From assembly GCA_963805525.1 (NCBI GenBank), contig CAWDUT010000007.1:1388106-1452105 (forward strand): a DNA stretch of 64,000 nt, given 5' to 3'. The notes below the pieces were generated by a model. That model saw only the letters and a list, made by a program, of their open reading frames with translations. It did not search any database and had not been told where the DNA came from. The position numbers and the translations under genes were made by a program. The DNA comes from DASQFQ01 sp963805525. GTDB lineage: Bacteria; Actinomycetota; Thermoleophilia; Solirubrobacterales; Solirubrobacteraceae. Positions 26,442 through 35,451 of this stretch are shown here, one piece after another; position 1 is the first letter of the stretch, and each line of letters starts with the position of its first letter.

Positions 26442-26555
26442 GTCGGCACTCCGCGGACGGGGTTGGGCGGACCGCTCACGACGCTAGACCGCGGCGGGCG
26501 CGGCGTCATCCGCCGGGCGCCGCGCGCGGGGTGCACCTTTCCCGCAGCCCGTCGG

Positions 26556-28034
26556 CTATGCGGTCCCCAGGCCGACGGCGAGGACCTCGTCGAAGCCCTG
26601 CCTCAGGCAGTCCATCATCACGTCGGCGTCGGGCACGGCGCCGGTGTCGACGTTGACGCCCACGCAGCACGTCCCGCAGTAGGACATCAGCGTGACGTTC
26701 AGACCGGCGCCGATCGTGGGGCCGAACCCGTAGAAGCTGTCGACCTTCGCGCCGGTGAGGTAGAGCGGCACGTCGATGCCGGGCACGTTGCTGGCGAGGA
26801 AGTCGATGTGCTTGAGCATCCCGCCGATCGAGGCGCGCGGCAGCAGGTTCAGCGTGCCGGCGATCGCGTTCGTGAAGGGCAGCGAGCGGTCGGTCTTCAC
26901 GGACTCGCAGCGGCGGTGCGTCTCCGCCATCCGCTCGCTCGGATCGGCGATCCCCACGGGAACCTTGAACCGCATGAGCGTGATGCGGTTGCCCCCGATC
27001 GGGTCGTCCGCCTTGCGGATGCTGACCGGCATCGTCACGCGCAACTCGTCGACCTCCGTGTCGTGCCGTTCGTGGTAGATGCGCAGTCCCGCCGTGACGG
27101 CGGAGAGGAAGGCATCGTTGTGCTTCGCACCCGCGGCGTGCGCGGCGTGCAGGATGTCGTCCAGCGGGAACTCGAGGACGTCGTAGTGCCAGGCCAGGTT
27201 GCGCTCGGTCATCACCGGCGACAGCGTGTCGGACACGGGCTCGACGAAGCGCGCGATCGACTGGCCGGTCGCGACGGCCTCGGTCACGGTGCCGCGCGGG
27301 TGCCGGAGCGCGTGCGCCACGTCTCCGGCCGCGGAGGCGAGGTGACGCTTGGAGAAGTCGAAGAGCTGCGACCAGTCGTAGCCGAGCGCATCGCGGGCGA
27401 GGTCGACGCTGCCGAGGTGCTCTCCCACGGGCGCCTCGGGCATCGGTCCGAGGTCGCCGGGGTCGGGTTCGACGTCGAACAGCAGTCGCGCGATGTCCAT
27501 GCCGCCCACGCCGTCGGTCAGCGAGTGGTGGAGCTTCATCACGAGCGCCGTCTGCCCGCCCTCCAGCCCCTCGATGAACGTGAACTCCCACAGCGGCCGG
27601 TCACGATCGAGACCCGCCATCCCGGTCTTGCGGGCGAACTCGAGAACCGTCGCCAGCGTCTTGGGAGGGGCCGCCGCGAAGCGCCGGACGTGCCATGACA
27701 GGTCGAAATCGGGGTCGACCACCCAGCGGGGCGTGGCCAGTCGCAGCGGGGGCGCGACGACCCGGTGCCGGAACCCTGGCGACAGCCGGGTGGAGCGCTC
27801 GAGCCGCTCCGGCAGCCGATCCCAATCCGGGCTGCCATCCAACAGCAGCACGGACACGACGGTCGACCGCAGCAGCGGGTCCTTCTCCATGTACCACGAG
27901 AACGCATCACTGTCCCGCATGTGCACGTCGACGTGCTCTGACAAAGCGACCACCTGACTCTCGTGTTCGACGTCCCCGCTGCGCTCCCGCTCGTCTGTGC
28001 GCAGTCCACGCGTCATCCGCTGACGATTCAGCAT
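26556..28034 (-). CDS. Wax ester synthase/diacylglycerol acyltransferase (WS/DGAT)
   Basis: Transfers acyl-CoA to fatty alcohol or diacylglycerol, making storage wax esters or triacylglycerol. Catalytic HHxxxDG is present as LHHSLTDG; the C-terminal half has the NVPG and GAGLNVT features of the family. The open frame gives 492 aa from 28034, but homologues start near the sequence MRDSDAFSWYMEKDP, so ATG at 27920 (454 aa) is more likely. Belongs with the acyl-CoA synthetase downstream. Confidence 0.87.
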   Translation of the reverse strand: MLNRQRMTRGLRTDERERSGDVEHESQVVALSEHVDVHMRDSDAFSWYMEKDPLLRSTVVSVLLLDGSPDWDRLPERLERSTRLSPGFRHRVVAPPLRLATPRWVVDPDFDLSWHVRRFAAAPPKTLATVLEFARKTGMAGLDRDRPLWEFTFIEGLEGGQTALVMKLHHSLTDGVGGMDIARLLFDVEPDPGDLGPMPEAPVGEHLGSVDLARDALGYDWSQLFDFSKRHLASAAGDVAHALRHPRGTVTEAVATGQSIARFVEPVSDTLSPVMTERNLAWHYDVLEFPLDDILHAAHAAGAKHNDAFLSAVTAGLRIYHERHDTEVDELRVTMPVSIRKADDPIGGNRITLMRFKVPVGIADPSERMAETHRRCESVKTDRSLPFTNAIAGTLNLLPRASIGGMLKHIDFLASNVPGIDVPLYLTGAKVDSFYGFGPTIGAGLNVTLMSYCGTCCVGVNVDTGAVPDADVMMDCLRQGFDEVLAVGLGTA

Positions 28035-28196
28035 GAGCGCTGGCGTGCCATCCGTAGCCGCGGCCGAACCGCAGCGTGAGAACTACGCAAGCGAGCCTGC
28101 ACGGACCTGGAGGCGGCATCGGCGCGCCCGCTCAACGCGGGACTCCATCGCCGCGCGAGCTGACGATCGGCCCTGAGCCCCGGATACCATGGCGAG

Positions 28197-28439
28197 ATGC
28201 TGCTCAGGCCGCTCAGGCGCGCGCCGATGATGCTCGGCGGTGTCGGTTTCCAGGTCGGCCTGGATGAGGCGCGACGGAAGCAGCAGCTCGAGGCAGAGCG
28301 GCGGGCGGTCGCACAAGCACCGTCAGCGCCCGGGCCCGATGTCGTCGAGCAGCTCAACGGCCTGAAGGCGCTCCTCGACGACGGCGTTCTGTCGCAGGAG
28401 GAGTTCCAGCTGGCGAAGCGCAAGGTGCTGGGCGACTGA
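28197..28439 (+). CDS. SHOCT-domain small protein
   Basis: 80 aa. The last ~30 residues, VEQLNGLKALLDDGVLSQEEFQLAKRKVL (quoted in part), are a SHOCT domain, a short helical oligomerisation module. The N-terminus is helical and basic. Role unknown; often found in stress-related membrane or secreted proteins. The next gene starts 17 bases later. Confidence 0.8.
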   Translation: MLLRPLRRAPMMLGGVGFQVGLDEARRKQQLEAERRAVAQAPSAPGPDVVEQLNGLKALLDDGVLSQEEFQLAKRKVLGD

Positions 28440-28456
28440 GCGAGGAGGCGACCGCC

Positions 28457-28921
28457 GTGTCACTCGGACCCGTCCAACTCCTCGTCATCGGCTTCGACCG
28501 GCCCGACTTCAGCGGCGAGGTGCTCGCCGAGCTCGAGCGCCTGCGCGAGAGCGACGTGGTCCGCGTCATCGACCTGCTGGTCGTTCAAAAGGGCACGGAC
28601 GGTGTCGTCCGGCGCCTGCACCATTCCGAGCTCACCGGCGAGGGCGCCGGCGCCGTTCTCGGCGCGCTGCTCGGCCTCGACGCGACGGGGCCCGAGGGCG
28701 GCGAGCTTCCAGCCGAGGACGAGTTCTGGTCGCTCGACGATGCCATCCCGAACGACTCCGCTGCCGCGATCGCGCTCGTCGAGCACCGCTGGGCGATCGG
28801 CACGCGCGACGCGATCGGCGCTGCGGGGGGCGTCGCGGTCGCCGAAGCGTGGATCCACCCAGCTGACCTCGTCGCCGCCGGGCTCGTCGACGCCGAGGAC
28901 ACCGCGGCGGCGGATGGGTGA
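28457..28921 (+). CDS. DUF6325/DUF1269-like protein
   Basis: 154 aa, start GTG or ATG region at 28457 following GAGGAGGCG. Features: an N-terminal beta strand LLVIGFDRPDF, RVIDLLVVQK, a glycine-rich GAVLGALLG middle and VEHRWAIGTRDAI. It fits the small actinobacterial proteins annotated DUF6325, often encoded next to SHOCT proteins as here. Function unknown. Confidence 0.75.
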   Translation: MSLGPVQLLVIGFDRPDFSGEVLAELERLRESDVVRVIDLLVVQKGTDGVVRRLHHSELTGEGAGAVLGALLGLDATGPEGGELPAEDEFWSLDDAIPNDSAAAIALVEHRWAIGTRDAIGAAGGVAVAEAWIHPADLVAAGLVDAEDTAAADG

Positions 28922-29193
28922 CGCGATCGGCCCGTCGGCCGCTGAGGAAGGCGAAGCGTGGCGCCGACGCTGCTCATGCTCGCGTCGGCGACGATCGCCT
29001 CGCCCGCCGCGGCGACCGTGGGGTGATCCACCGTTCCGGCGAGGTCCATTCGCAGGAAAGTGCCGCCGAGCACGTTCTGGACCCTGCCCGGCTCGTCGCT
29101 CCTCGTCTGCGCGGTCCAGCAACTCGCCGCCGACTCGCGACGCCGCCGGCGCCGAGGGCGACGCGCGCGCTGATCTTCCCACGGGCCGTGGGG

Positions 29194-29740
29194 TCAGCGG
29201 CCGAAGCGGACGTCCGGAAGGATGCGATCTAGCCACTTGGGCAGGTAGGCGGGGTCGGCGGCCACGGCTGCGCGGACCCGCGCGCCATCGGCCGCGGGTG
29301 CGGTGATCTGCAGCGCGCCGGGGGCACCGGCGCCGAAGGCCTTCTCCTGGACGAGCTCGTAGCCCTGGCGGCTGGTGTCCGTCTTGGGGACGACCTTGAT
29401 CGACGGCATCCCGGTGCTCAGCGAGAGCACCGGATCGCGAGCGCGCCGAGGACGGCGACGGTGGCGATGCCCAGCGCCCACGGGCGCCGCCACAGATACT
29501 CGCCCCAGGCAGCGAACCGGGCGCTCCGATGCTCACCCTGGTGAACCCACGGCAGCGAACGGCTGTCGACCTTGGTGCCAAGCCGTCCGAGGACCGCGGG
29601 CAGCAGCGTCAGCGTCGCGGCGAGGATGAAGATGACCGAGAGCATGATCCCGACCGCCATCGACCGGAAGGCGGGGCTGTCGACCAGCATCACCGCGGTC
29701 AGCGAGATCAGCACGGTCAGGCCGCTGAACAGGAGGGGCC
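29194..29740 (-). pseudogene. MMPL transporter fragment, nearly identical to the gene at 54967
   Basis: Minus-strand DNA matches the MMPL gene at 54967-57126 closely: LFSGLTVLISLTAVML onward corresponds to about 55868-56370, then jumps directly from AADPA to YLPKWLDRILPDV, the last 17 codons (57073-57126). About 700 bases are missing in between. A one-base loss breaks the frame at ALAI|RCSR (near 29430). No N-terminal third remains. The remaining sequence is so similar that duplication or gene conversion must be fairly recent. Confidence 0.85.
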
Positions 29741-29837
29741 TTGCTCGGTAGAAGCCGTCAGCCGGGTCGGCGGTCCAGGCGGGCTTCATCGCCGCCGCGA
29801 GCGTACCAACGGCGAGACGGCGGAACCGCCCGTGCGC

Positions 29838-31466
29838 TCAGAATGCGGCCAGCAGCTTGGGCGCGACCTGCTTCTTGCGGCTCATCACACCGGGTAGGTC
29901 GATCACCCCGTCGTCCTCTTCGCACTCGAACGCGCGCTCGAGCGGCGCCGAGTTGCCGCTCACGAGCAGCTTGGTGCCCTTGGTCAGGATGTCCGTGACC
30001 ATGAGCGCGTAGAGCGCGTGGTCCCCGCGCTCGCGCGCGGCCTGCATCGCCTCGAGCAGCTCCTCTCGCCGCTCGATCAGCGAGCCGCCGACCGTCTCGA
30101 TCTGGGCGATGCATACCGTCTGGCCCGAGCTGGCCTGATACTCCTTGGCGTCCCGCGAGACGATGTCCTCGGCAGGCGTCCGGGAGGTGTCCGAGGTCTG
30201 CTCGAACATCTCGCGCCCGAAGGCGGCGGCGTCGAACGCGAGCGCCCGCTCGAGATAGTCGATCGCCGCGCGGTCACGGTCGGTGGTCGTCGGGGAGTTG
30301 AGGATCACCGTGTCGGAGAGAACCGCGCCGGCGAGCAGGATGGCGCTCGGCCGGCTCGGCTCCATGCCGTTCTGACGAAAGCGCTCGATCACGAGCGTGG
30401 CCGTCGAGCCGACGGGATCGAACGTCGCTCGAACCGGCACGTTCGTCTCGATCGACCCGATGTGGTGGTGGTCGAGGATCTCCACGATCTCGGCCTGCTC
30501 GACACCCGGCACGCTCTGCGCATGCTCGGCGTGGTCGACCAGCAGCACGCGACGCGGCCGGGGATTGACCAGGTCGGACCGGCTCACCAAGCCGACCGGC
30601 CGCCCGCGCTCGTCGACGGCAACCGCCGCGCGGTAATGGATGTCCTTGACCTGATCGGCGATGTCGACGACCAGGTCGTCGGGGCGCACGGTGAGCGGAT
30701 CCGGGTCCATCAGTGCGTGCGACGGCGCCGAGAGGGTGACCATGCGGCTCGTGACGTAGGAATCCAGCGGTGCGGTGACTACCGCGATGCCGCGCTCCCG
30801 GGCGAGGACGAGCACCTCCTCGGGCGGCACGGTGGCGTTGCTGGTTACGAGGAGGGCGACACCGACCTCGACCGCGCGGCGTTGGGCGTCCGTGCGATTG
30901 CCGACAACGGCGACATCGCCGGCCGCGAGTTCCCGAGGCAGCGACGCGACGTCCATCGCCAGCACCCACACGCGGCCGGAGACCTGTTCGTCGCGCTCGC
31001 CCACCACCAGGCGCCCGTCGAGCACGTCGACGATCGCCCCGACCGGCGTTGGCGCGTCGAGCCGGGAGGCTTGCCGCGACTCGCGGATGTAGCGGCGGGC
31101 GAGCACGCGCTCGGTCATCACCCCTGACAGCCGGCCCTCCTCGTCGACCAGCGGCACGAGATCCCGGTTCTCCCGAGCCATCATCAAGCCGACCTCGCGC
31201 ACGGAGGCGTCCTGGCCGGCGCAGGGCACCTGCTCCTGCATCACGTCACGCACGCGCAACATCACATGGCGCAAGAGCTCGGGCTCAGGCGCCCCGCTGC
31301 GCTCGAGCACCCAGCGGGTCTGGGTGTTGAGCTCCCCCAGCCGGACCGGCACGTGGCTGTCGTCCGGCTCGATGCGGTTGAGCAGTTCCGCGTAGGCGAT
31401 CGCCGACGCGATCGAGTCGGTATCGGGGTTACGGTGGCCGGTGACGTAGATCGACACCTCGGGCAT
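29838..31466 (-). CDS. Manganese-dependent inorganic pyrophosphatase with CBS-DRTGG regulatory insert
   Basis: 542 aa, family II. The catalytic DHH domain is split: VTGHRNPDTDSIASA at the start, EILDHHHIGS at ~325 and the DHHA2 domain at the C-terminus with SRKKQV. Between them lie two CBS modules (~70-125 and 250-310) flanking a DRTGG domain (~125-245), the layout of adenine-nucleotide-regulated CBS-PPases, which AMP/ADP inhibit and ATP or diadenosine polyphosphates activate. Last gene of the nine-gene operon; a second, unrelated pyrophosphatase lies three genes upstream of it in that operon. Confidence 0.9.
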   Translation of the reverse strand: MPEVSIYVTGHRNPDTDSIASAIAYAELLNRIEPDDSHVPVRLGELNTQTRWVLERSGAPEPELLRHVMLRVRDVMQEQVPCAGQDASVREVGLMMARENRDLVPLVDEEGRLSGVMTERVLARRYIRESRQASRLDAPTPVGAIVDVLDGRLVVGERDEQVSGRVWVLAMDVASLPRELAAGDVAVVGNRTDAQRRAVEVGVALLVTSNATVPPEEVLVLARERGIAVVTAPLDSYVTSRMVTLSAPSHALMDPDPLTVRPDDLVVDIADQVKDIHYRAAVAVDERGRPVGLVSRSDLVNPRPRRVLLVDHAEHAQSVPGVEQAEIVEILDHHHIGSIETNVPVRATFDPVGSTATLVIERFRQNGMEPSRPSAILLAGAVLSDTVILNSPTTTDRDRAAIDYLERALAFDAAAFGREMFEQTSDTSRTPAEDIVSRDAKEYQASSGQTVCIAQIETVGGSLIERREELLEAMQAARERGDHALYALMVTDILTKGTKLLVSGNSAPLERAFECEEDDGVIDLPGVMSRKKQVAPKLLAAF

Positions 31467-31499
31467 CTTCGTCGATCCCGAACGAGCGGTGGGTGCTCG

Positions 31500-31988
31500 T
31501 CACTCCGCCCAGCCGGCGGCCCGCAGCCAGTCGGCGAGGGGCTCGTAGACGACCCGCCGGAACGTCGGCGTCGCTGCCAGCAGCTCATCGAGCGGCATCC
31601 AGGCATGGGCTCGGAACTCCGGATGTCCCTTGCGCTCGTCGACGTCGCTGATCTCGATCTCGGCCTGGGCGTCGACAAGGCGAACGGCGAACCACTTCTG
31701 AACCTGGCCGCGGCCCGTGTCCGGCCGGCGCCACTCGGGGGCGAGCTCGTACGCGAGCCAACGCGGATGCTCGCCGAGGAACTCCACCTGGCTCGATTCG
31801 AGGCCGGTCTCCTCGCGCAGTTCCCGCTGCGCCGCCTCCAGCGGCTCCTCGCCTTCGTCCAGTCCGCCCTGCGGCAGCTGCCACGCGCCCGGGATGTCGA
31901 ATCGCTCCAGCGCGAGGACGGTTGCCCGCGAGCTCAGCACCGCAATGCCCACATTGGCCCGGAAGAACTGTCCTCGGCTCGTCGTCAT
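31500..31988 (-). CDS. Nudix hydrolase, RppH-like
   Basis: 162 aa from ATG 31988, which overlaps the MFS stop by 4 bases. Nudix box GGLDEGEEPLEAAQRELREETGLE begins at ~42 (quoted in part: GGLDEGE...REETGLE). N-terminal FRANVGIAVL and C-terminal FRRVVYEPLADWL match RNA 5'-pyrophosphohydrolase/Ap4A hydrolases. It would release pyrophosphate or cleave dinucleoside polyphosphates, ligands that control CBS pyrophosphatases such as its neighbour. Confidence 0.87.
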   Translation of the reverse strand: MTTSRGQFFRANVGIAVLSSRATVLALERFDIPGAWQLPQGGLDEGEEPLEAAQRELREETGLESSQVEFLGEHPRWLAYELAPEWRRPDTGRGQVQKWFAVRLVDAQAEIEISDVDERKGHPEFRAHAWMPLDELLAATPTFRRVVYEPLADWLRAAGWAE

Positions 31989-33220
31989 CGCGACCGCCGG
32001 CCCAACGCGAGCGGGGCGAAGGCCAGGAGAGCGACGGCCTGCGTCGCGACCACCACCGCCTGCACCGTCCCCGGCGAATGCGCGTAGCTCACCCCGATCA
32101 GGGTGCCACCCACGAGCCACGACAGACCGTAGATCGCCGTGAAGATGCCGTACCCCGTCCCGCGACGCGCCGCCGGTACGAGGTCGGCGACGGCCGCCCG
32201 CATGGTGCTCTCGTGGACGCCGAGCCCGAGTCCCCAGCACGCTGCGCCCAGCCACGCCAGGACCGGTTCGAGCGAGAAGGACAGGAACGGCACGATCGCG
32301 GTCAGGATCGGCACGATAGCCAGACCCCGGAGCCCGACGCGGTCGTAGACCCAGCCGGAGGCCAGTGCGCCAACCGCCGCGAGGCCCATCGCGAGCGCGT
32401 ACATCACGGGGATCGTCGCCGTGGCGACGACGTGGCGTTCGTCGAGATGGAAGGCGAGCACGCCCCAGGTCGCGAAGCCCACCATGTTCACCGCGGCGAA
32501 GCCGGCGTAGAGCCAGAACTGCCGCGGCAGTGGTGTGCTGAGGCTCTCCGCGGACGGAGCGGGGGCGCCGGCGGGGCCGTGCTCGTAGTGGTCGGGGCGG
32601 GGTACTGCGAGGCGCACGCGCACCAGCACGACCATCGCCGCGACAGCGGGCACGGCGAGGATCGCGAAGCCCCATCGCAGTCCTCCGAAGATCGCGATCG
32701 CCGCCGCGACGAGCAGAGGCCCGATCAGCGCGCCCGTCTGGTCGAGCGCCTCGTGCAGCGCGAAAGCACGCCCGCGGCCCATGTCGACGCTCGCCTGCGC
32801 CAGCATGGTGTCTCGTGCGGGGGTTCGCACTGCCTTGCCGAACCGCTCGAGCACCACGAGCACGGCGGCCGGCCACAGCGCCCCGACCACGGCGAGCAGC
32901 GGAACGGCGAGCATGGTGATCCCGTAGCCGGCGATCGTGATCGGCCACGGTTTACCGGTGCGGTCCGAGAGCATCCCGAAGGGCAGGCGAAGCACGAGAG
33001 CGACCGCTTCGCCCGCTCCGGTGATGAACCCGACCAGGCCTGCACTCGTGCCGAAGGAGGCCAGTAGCGGCCCCGTGATGCTCCGCGCGCCCTCGTACAC
33101 CACGTCCCCGAGCCCCGACACCAGCCCGAACGCGAGGATGAACCGCAGCGGCGACAGCCGGTTCGCCCGCTCAGCCGCAGGTGTCGTCGGGCCGCTGCCG
33201 GCCCGCGGCCTCGCGGCCAC
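31985..33220 (-). CDS. Major facilitator superfamily transporter
   Basis: 411 aa, twelve predicted helices in two six-helix halves with a central charged loop (~205-235). RLPFGMLSDRTGKPW matches the loop 2-3 signature. Substrate unknown. It sits between DUF190 (2-base gap) and Nudix (4-base overlap) genes within the operon. Confidence 0.85.
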   Translation of the reverse strand: MAARPRAGSGPTTPAAERANRLSPLRFILAFGLVSGLGDVVYEGARSITGPLLASFGTSAGLVGFITGAGEAVALVLRLPFGMLSDRTGKPWPITIAGYGITMLAVPLLAVVGALWPAAVLVVLERFGKAVRTPARDTMLAQASVDMGRGRAFALHEALDQTGALIGPLLVAAAIAIFGGLRWGFAILAVPAVAAMVVLVRVRLAVPRPDHYEHGPAGAPAPSAESLSTPLPRQFWLYAGFAAVNMVGFATWGVLAFHLDERHVVATATIPVMYALAMGLAAVGALASGWVYDRVGLRGLAIVPILTAIVPFLSFSLEPVLAWLGAACWGLGLGVHESTMRAAVADLVPAARRGTGYGIFTAIYGLSWLVGGTLIGVSYAHSPGTVQAVVVATQAVALLAFAPLALGRRSR

Positions 33221-33222
33221 CG

Positions 33223-34317
33223 CTACGTCGGCGTGTCGGCGAGCCGCAGCCCGCCGCGCCGATGGTCGGGAGCGGTGGCGCGGAAGGCGGGAACCATCTC
33301 GCTAGTGACGAGCCCGGCCTCATCGGTGTGCGCGTCGACGATCGCAAACCAGTCCCGGATCCGCTCGGGTGTGTCGACGATTACGGTGACCACGGGGACG
33401 CGGCGGCGCAGCTGCCAGAAGATGTCGCCGTGGGGCTTGTGGTCGCCGTGGTAGCCCCAGATGCCGCGGAGGCTGGTGGCACCCGCGGCGCCGGCTTCGC
33501 GCAGCGCGCGCATGAGCTCCCAGTGGAGCGGCCGACCGCGGTGGCGGGATTGCTCGCCGGCGTAGACCATGAGCTTCTGCCAGACGCCGAGACCGGACGC
33601 GTCGGTCTCGGGCAGGTGGCGCGGCTCAGCGAGCTTGACACCGTCGCGTTTGCAGACGCGGATCCGCTCGAGCGTGACGAGCGGCCGCTTGAGGACGGCG
33701 CCGAGCTCGGGCAGCAGGCCGGCGATGGTGTGACCGTCGCCGACGGAGATGATCATCAGCGGCACCGCCGGGTTGCCGCCGAAGAACCTGGCACGTTCGC
33801 GCCGGCCGTGGGCGGTGCCGTCGACGCCGAGCAGCACCGTCGCTCCGGCGACCCCGGCGCGGTGCAGGAGCGCGACGACCGCTTCGTGGGCGGACTTGCC
33901 GCCGATCCGCTCCTGGCGGCCGACGTAGATCGTCAGCTTGGTCGCTTCGTGCAGCTCCTCCGGGAGCTCGACGCGGTCGATGCGGCCGGTGAGCATGCGC
34001 GCCCGCTCGAGCGTGACCAGCCCGTCGAAGCTCAGATCGTTGACCTCACGCAACGCCGCCTCGATCCGGAGCCGGGCGTCGACCGCGACCGTGACGAGCG
34101 GCAGGTCCTCGGAGAGCGTGAGCTGCCGAGCCGAGTGGACGTGGTGCTTGAGCCCGAAGCCCTCGACGCCGCGCATCACCAGGCTCGTCTGGAGCTCGTG
34201 GCGGGCGTAGATGTCGATGAACGCGTCGGCGAGGAAGCGGTCGCCGACGCGATCGCGCTCGCCGAAATACGTCGTCAGCTTCAGGCAGTCGAGATTCACA
34301 GCTCGCCCCGCGGTCAT
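33223..34317 (-). CDS. Protein with three tandem DUF190 domains
   Basis: 364 aa from ATG 34317, which overlaps the pyrophosphatase stop by 4 bases. Three copies of a PII-like ferredoxin fold unit: LKLTTYFGERDRVG at ~11, TKLTIYVGRQERIGG at ~120 and QKLMVYAGEQSRHRG at ~245, each followed ~30 residues later by the G-A-x-x-x-x-G-V/I-x-G segment (VEGFG, VDGTA, IWGYH). DUF190 proteins are often encoded with the fluoride channel CrcB, but none is seen here. Three fused copies could form a trimer-like unit in one chain (inference). Confidence 0.8.
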   Translation of the reverse strand: MTAGRAVNLDCLKLTTYFGERDRVGDRFLADAFIDIYARHELQTSLVMRGVEGFGLKHHVHSARQLTLSEDLPLVTVAVDARLRIEAALREVNDLSFDGLVTLERARMLTGRIDRVELPEELHEATKLTIYVGRQERIGGKSAHEAVVALLHRAGVAGATVLLGVDGTAHGRRERARFFGGNPAVPLMIISVGDGHTIAGLLPELGAVLKRPLVTLERIRVCKRDGVKLAEPRHLPETDASGLGVWQKLMVYAGEQSRHRGRPLHWELMRALREAGAAGATSLRGIWGYHGDHKPHGDIFWQLRRRVPVVTVIVDTPERIRDWFAIVDAHTDEAGLVTSEMVPAFRATAPDHRRGGLRLADTPT

Positions 34318-34805
34318 CCTCGCTGCTCGCGGTGCCGCCGGCGCGAGGCCTCGATCACCTCGAGCGCGTCCTCGCCCGGGCCCCAGCCATCGACCGTGAC
34401 GTTGTGGCCATCGGGCTCCTTGTAGACGGAGAAGAAATGCGCGATCTCGTCGCAGAGCTGCTGCGGCAGATCCTCCAGCTGGTTCACCCCCTTCCAGGTC
34501 GGATCCTCGCACGGGACGCACAGCACCTTCTCGTCTGGCCCCTTCTCGTCGCTCATGCGAAACAGGGCGATCGGCCTGGCCAGGATGCGGCAGCCGGGGA
34601 AGGTCGGCTTGCCGACGCAGATCATGGCGTCGAGCGGGTCGCCGTCCTCGGCGAGCGTCCCCGGGAAGAAGCCGTAGTCGGTCGGGTAGACCATTGAGCT
34701 GAACAGGAACCGATCGAGCTTGATCGCCTGCAACTCTTCGTCCCACTCGTACTTGTTGCGCGAGCCGCGCGGGATCTCGACGAGGACTTGGAGCTCTCCG
34801 GTCAT
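34314..34805 (-). CDS. ppa: Inorganic pyrophosphatase (family I)
   Basis: 163 aa. Mg-dependent soluble pyrophosphatase: VEIPRGSRNKYE at the start, YPTDYGFFPGT, the EDGDPLDAM catalytic motif at ~53, and KxxxPxW-like CEDPTWKGVNQLEDLP. Hydrolyses pyrophosphate released by biosynthesis. ATGA overlaps on both sides. Confidence 0.93.
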   Translation of the reverse strand: MTGELQVLVEIPRGSRNKYEWDEELQAIKLDRFLFSSMVYPTDYGFFPGTLAEDGDPLDAMICVGKPTFPGCRILARPIALFRMSDEKGPDEKVLCVPCEDPTWKGVNQLEDLPQQLCDEIAHFFSVYKEPDGHNVTVDGWGPGEDALEVIEASRRRHREQRG

Positions 34806-35020
34806 GGCGCGTCTTTCTTGTTGTCGCCCGGTATCGGAAGCAGGCCCAATCCGATGAGTACGGCTTGCAGGACGGCGAGTCCTCCGAGCAGGAGCAGGAG
34901 CGAGCCCCAGGGCATGAGTAGGTCGGCAAGCTTGGCCAGCAGCCCGCCGGCGATGAACATGACGGCGCCGGCCGTGGCCAGGACGGCGGCGTAGCGCGTG
35001 CGCTCACGGTCTTCGTTCAT
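34802..35020 (-). CDS. Small two-helix membrane protein
   Basis: 72 aa, helices at ~12-33 and ~37-60, a short acidic/basic N-terminus and a charged end (GDNKKDAP). No domain recognised. It overlaps the pyrophosphatase start by 4 bases and shares one base with the UspA gene. Confidence 0.65.
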   Translation of the reverse strand: MNEDRERTRYAAVLATAGAVMFIAGGLLAKLADLLMPWGSLLLLLGGLAVLQAVLIGLGLLPIPGDNKKDAP

Positions 35021-35451
35021 CAGCGCACGACCATCACGGGGCAGTGGGCGTGGTGGGCGACGCGGTCGGCCGTGGAGCCGAGCAGGTAGTCCCCGAGGAA
35101 ATGGCCACGATGGCCGATGACGATCAGGTCGTGGTCATGGGCGCGGGCGTAGTGGGCGATCACCTCGGCCGCGTGGCCGGGCACCAGGTCGGTCGACGCC
35201 TCGACACCTTGCCTGTGCGCCTCGTCGTGGGCGCGCTGGAGGACGCCCCGGAAGTACTCGTCCTTCTCGCGCTTGACCTCGTCGACCTCGCCGACTGAGG
35301 CCGCGTAGGCGGGCAGCCTGCCTTCGACGGCCAACGCTGTGAGCCGGGCGCCGAGGGCGGCACAGATCGAGAGCGCGCAGTCGAGTGCCTTCTCCGAGCC
35401 CTCCGAGCCGTCGACCGGCACGAGCACGTTGCGGAACTCATAGGGGCTCAT
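35020..35451 (-). CDS. Universal stress protein (UspA family)
   Basis: 143 aa. VLVPVDGSEGSEKALDCAL at the start and GHRGHFLGDYLLGSTADRVAHHAHCPVMVV at the end (quoted in part) match the ATP-binding Usp signature G-x2-G-x9-G-S. Probably ATP-binding. Encoded with an ion antiporter, it may be a partner regulating transport, as seen for Usp-like domains of KefB-type systems. Confidence 0.9.
   Translation of the reverse strand: MSPYEFRNVLVPVDGSEGSEKALDCALSICAALGARLTALAVEGRLPAYAASVGEVDEVKREKDEYFRGVLQRAHDEAHRQGVEASTDLVPGHAAEVIAHYARAHDHDLIVIGHRGHFLGDYLLGSTADRVAHHAHCPVMVVR

Noticed and set aside
24531..27698. 1055-codon plus-strand frame opposite acyl-CoA synthetase and WS/DGAT
   Set aside because: Same reason: Arg/Asp/Val-rich antisense translation without any conserved motif.
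28922..29193. Possible small gene between the DUF6325 gene and the MMPL pseudogene
   Set aside because: Short frames exist on both strands, one with a plausible stretch (LAGTVDHPTVAAAGEAIV), but no start signal or family match; probably decayed sequence.
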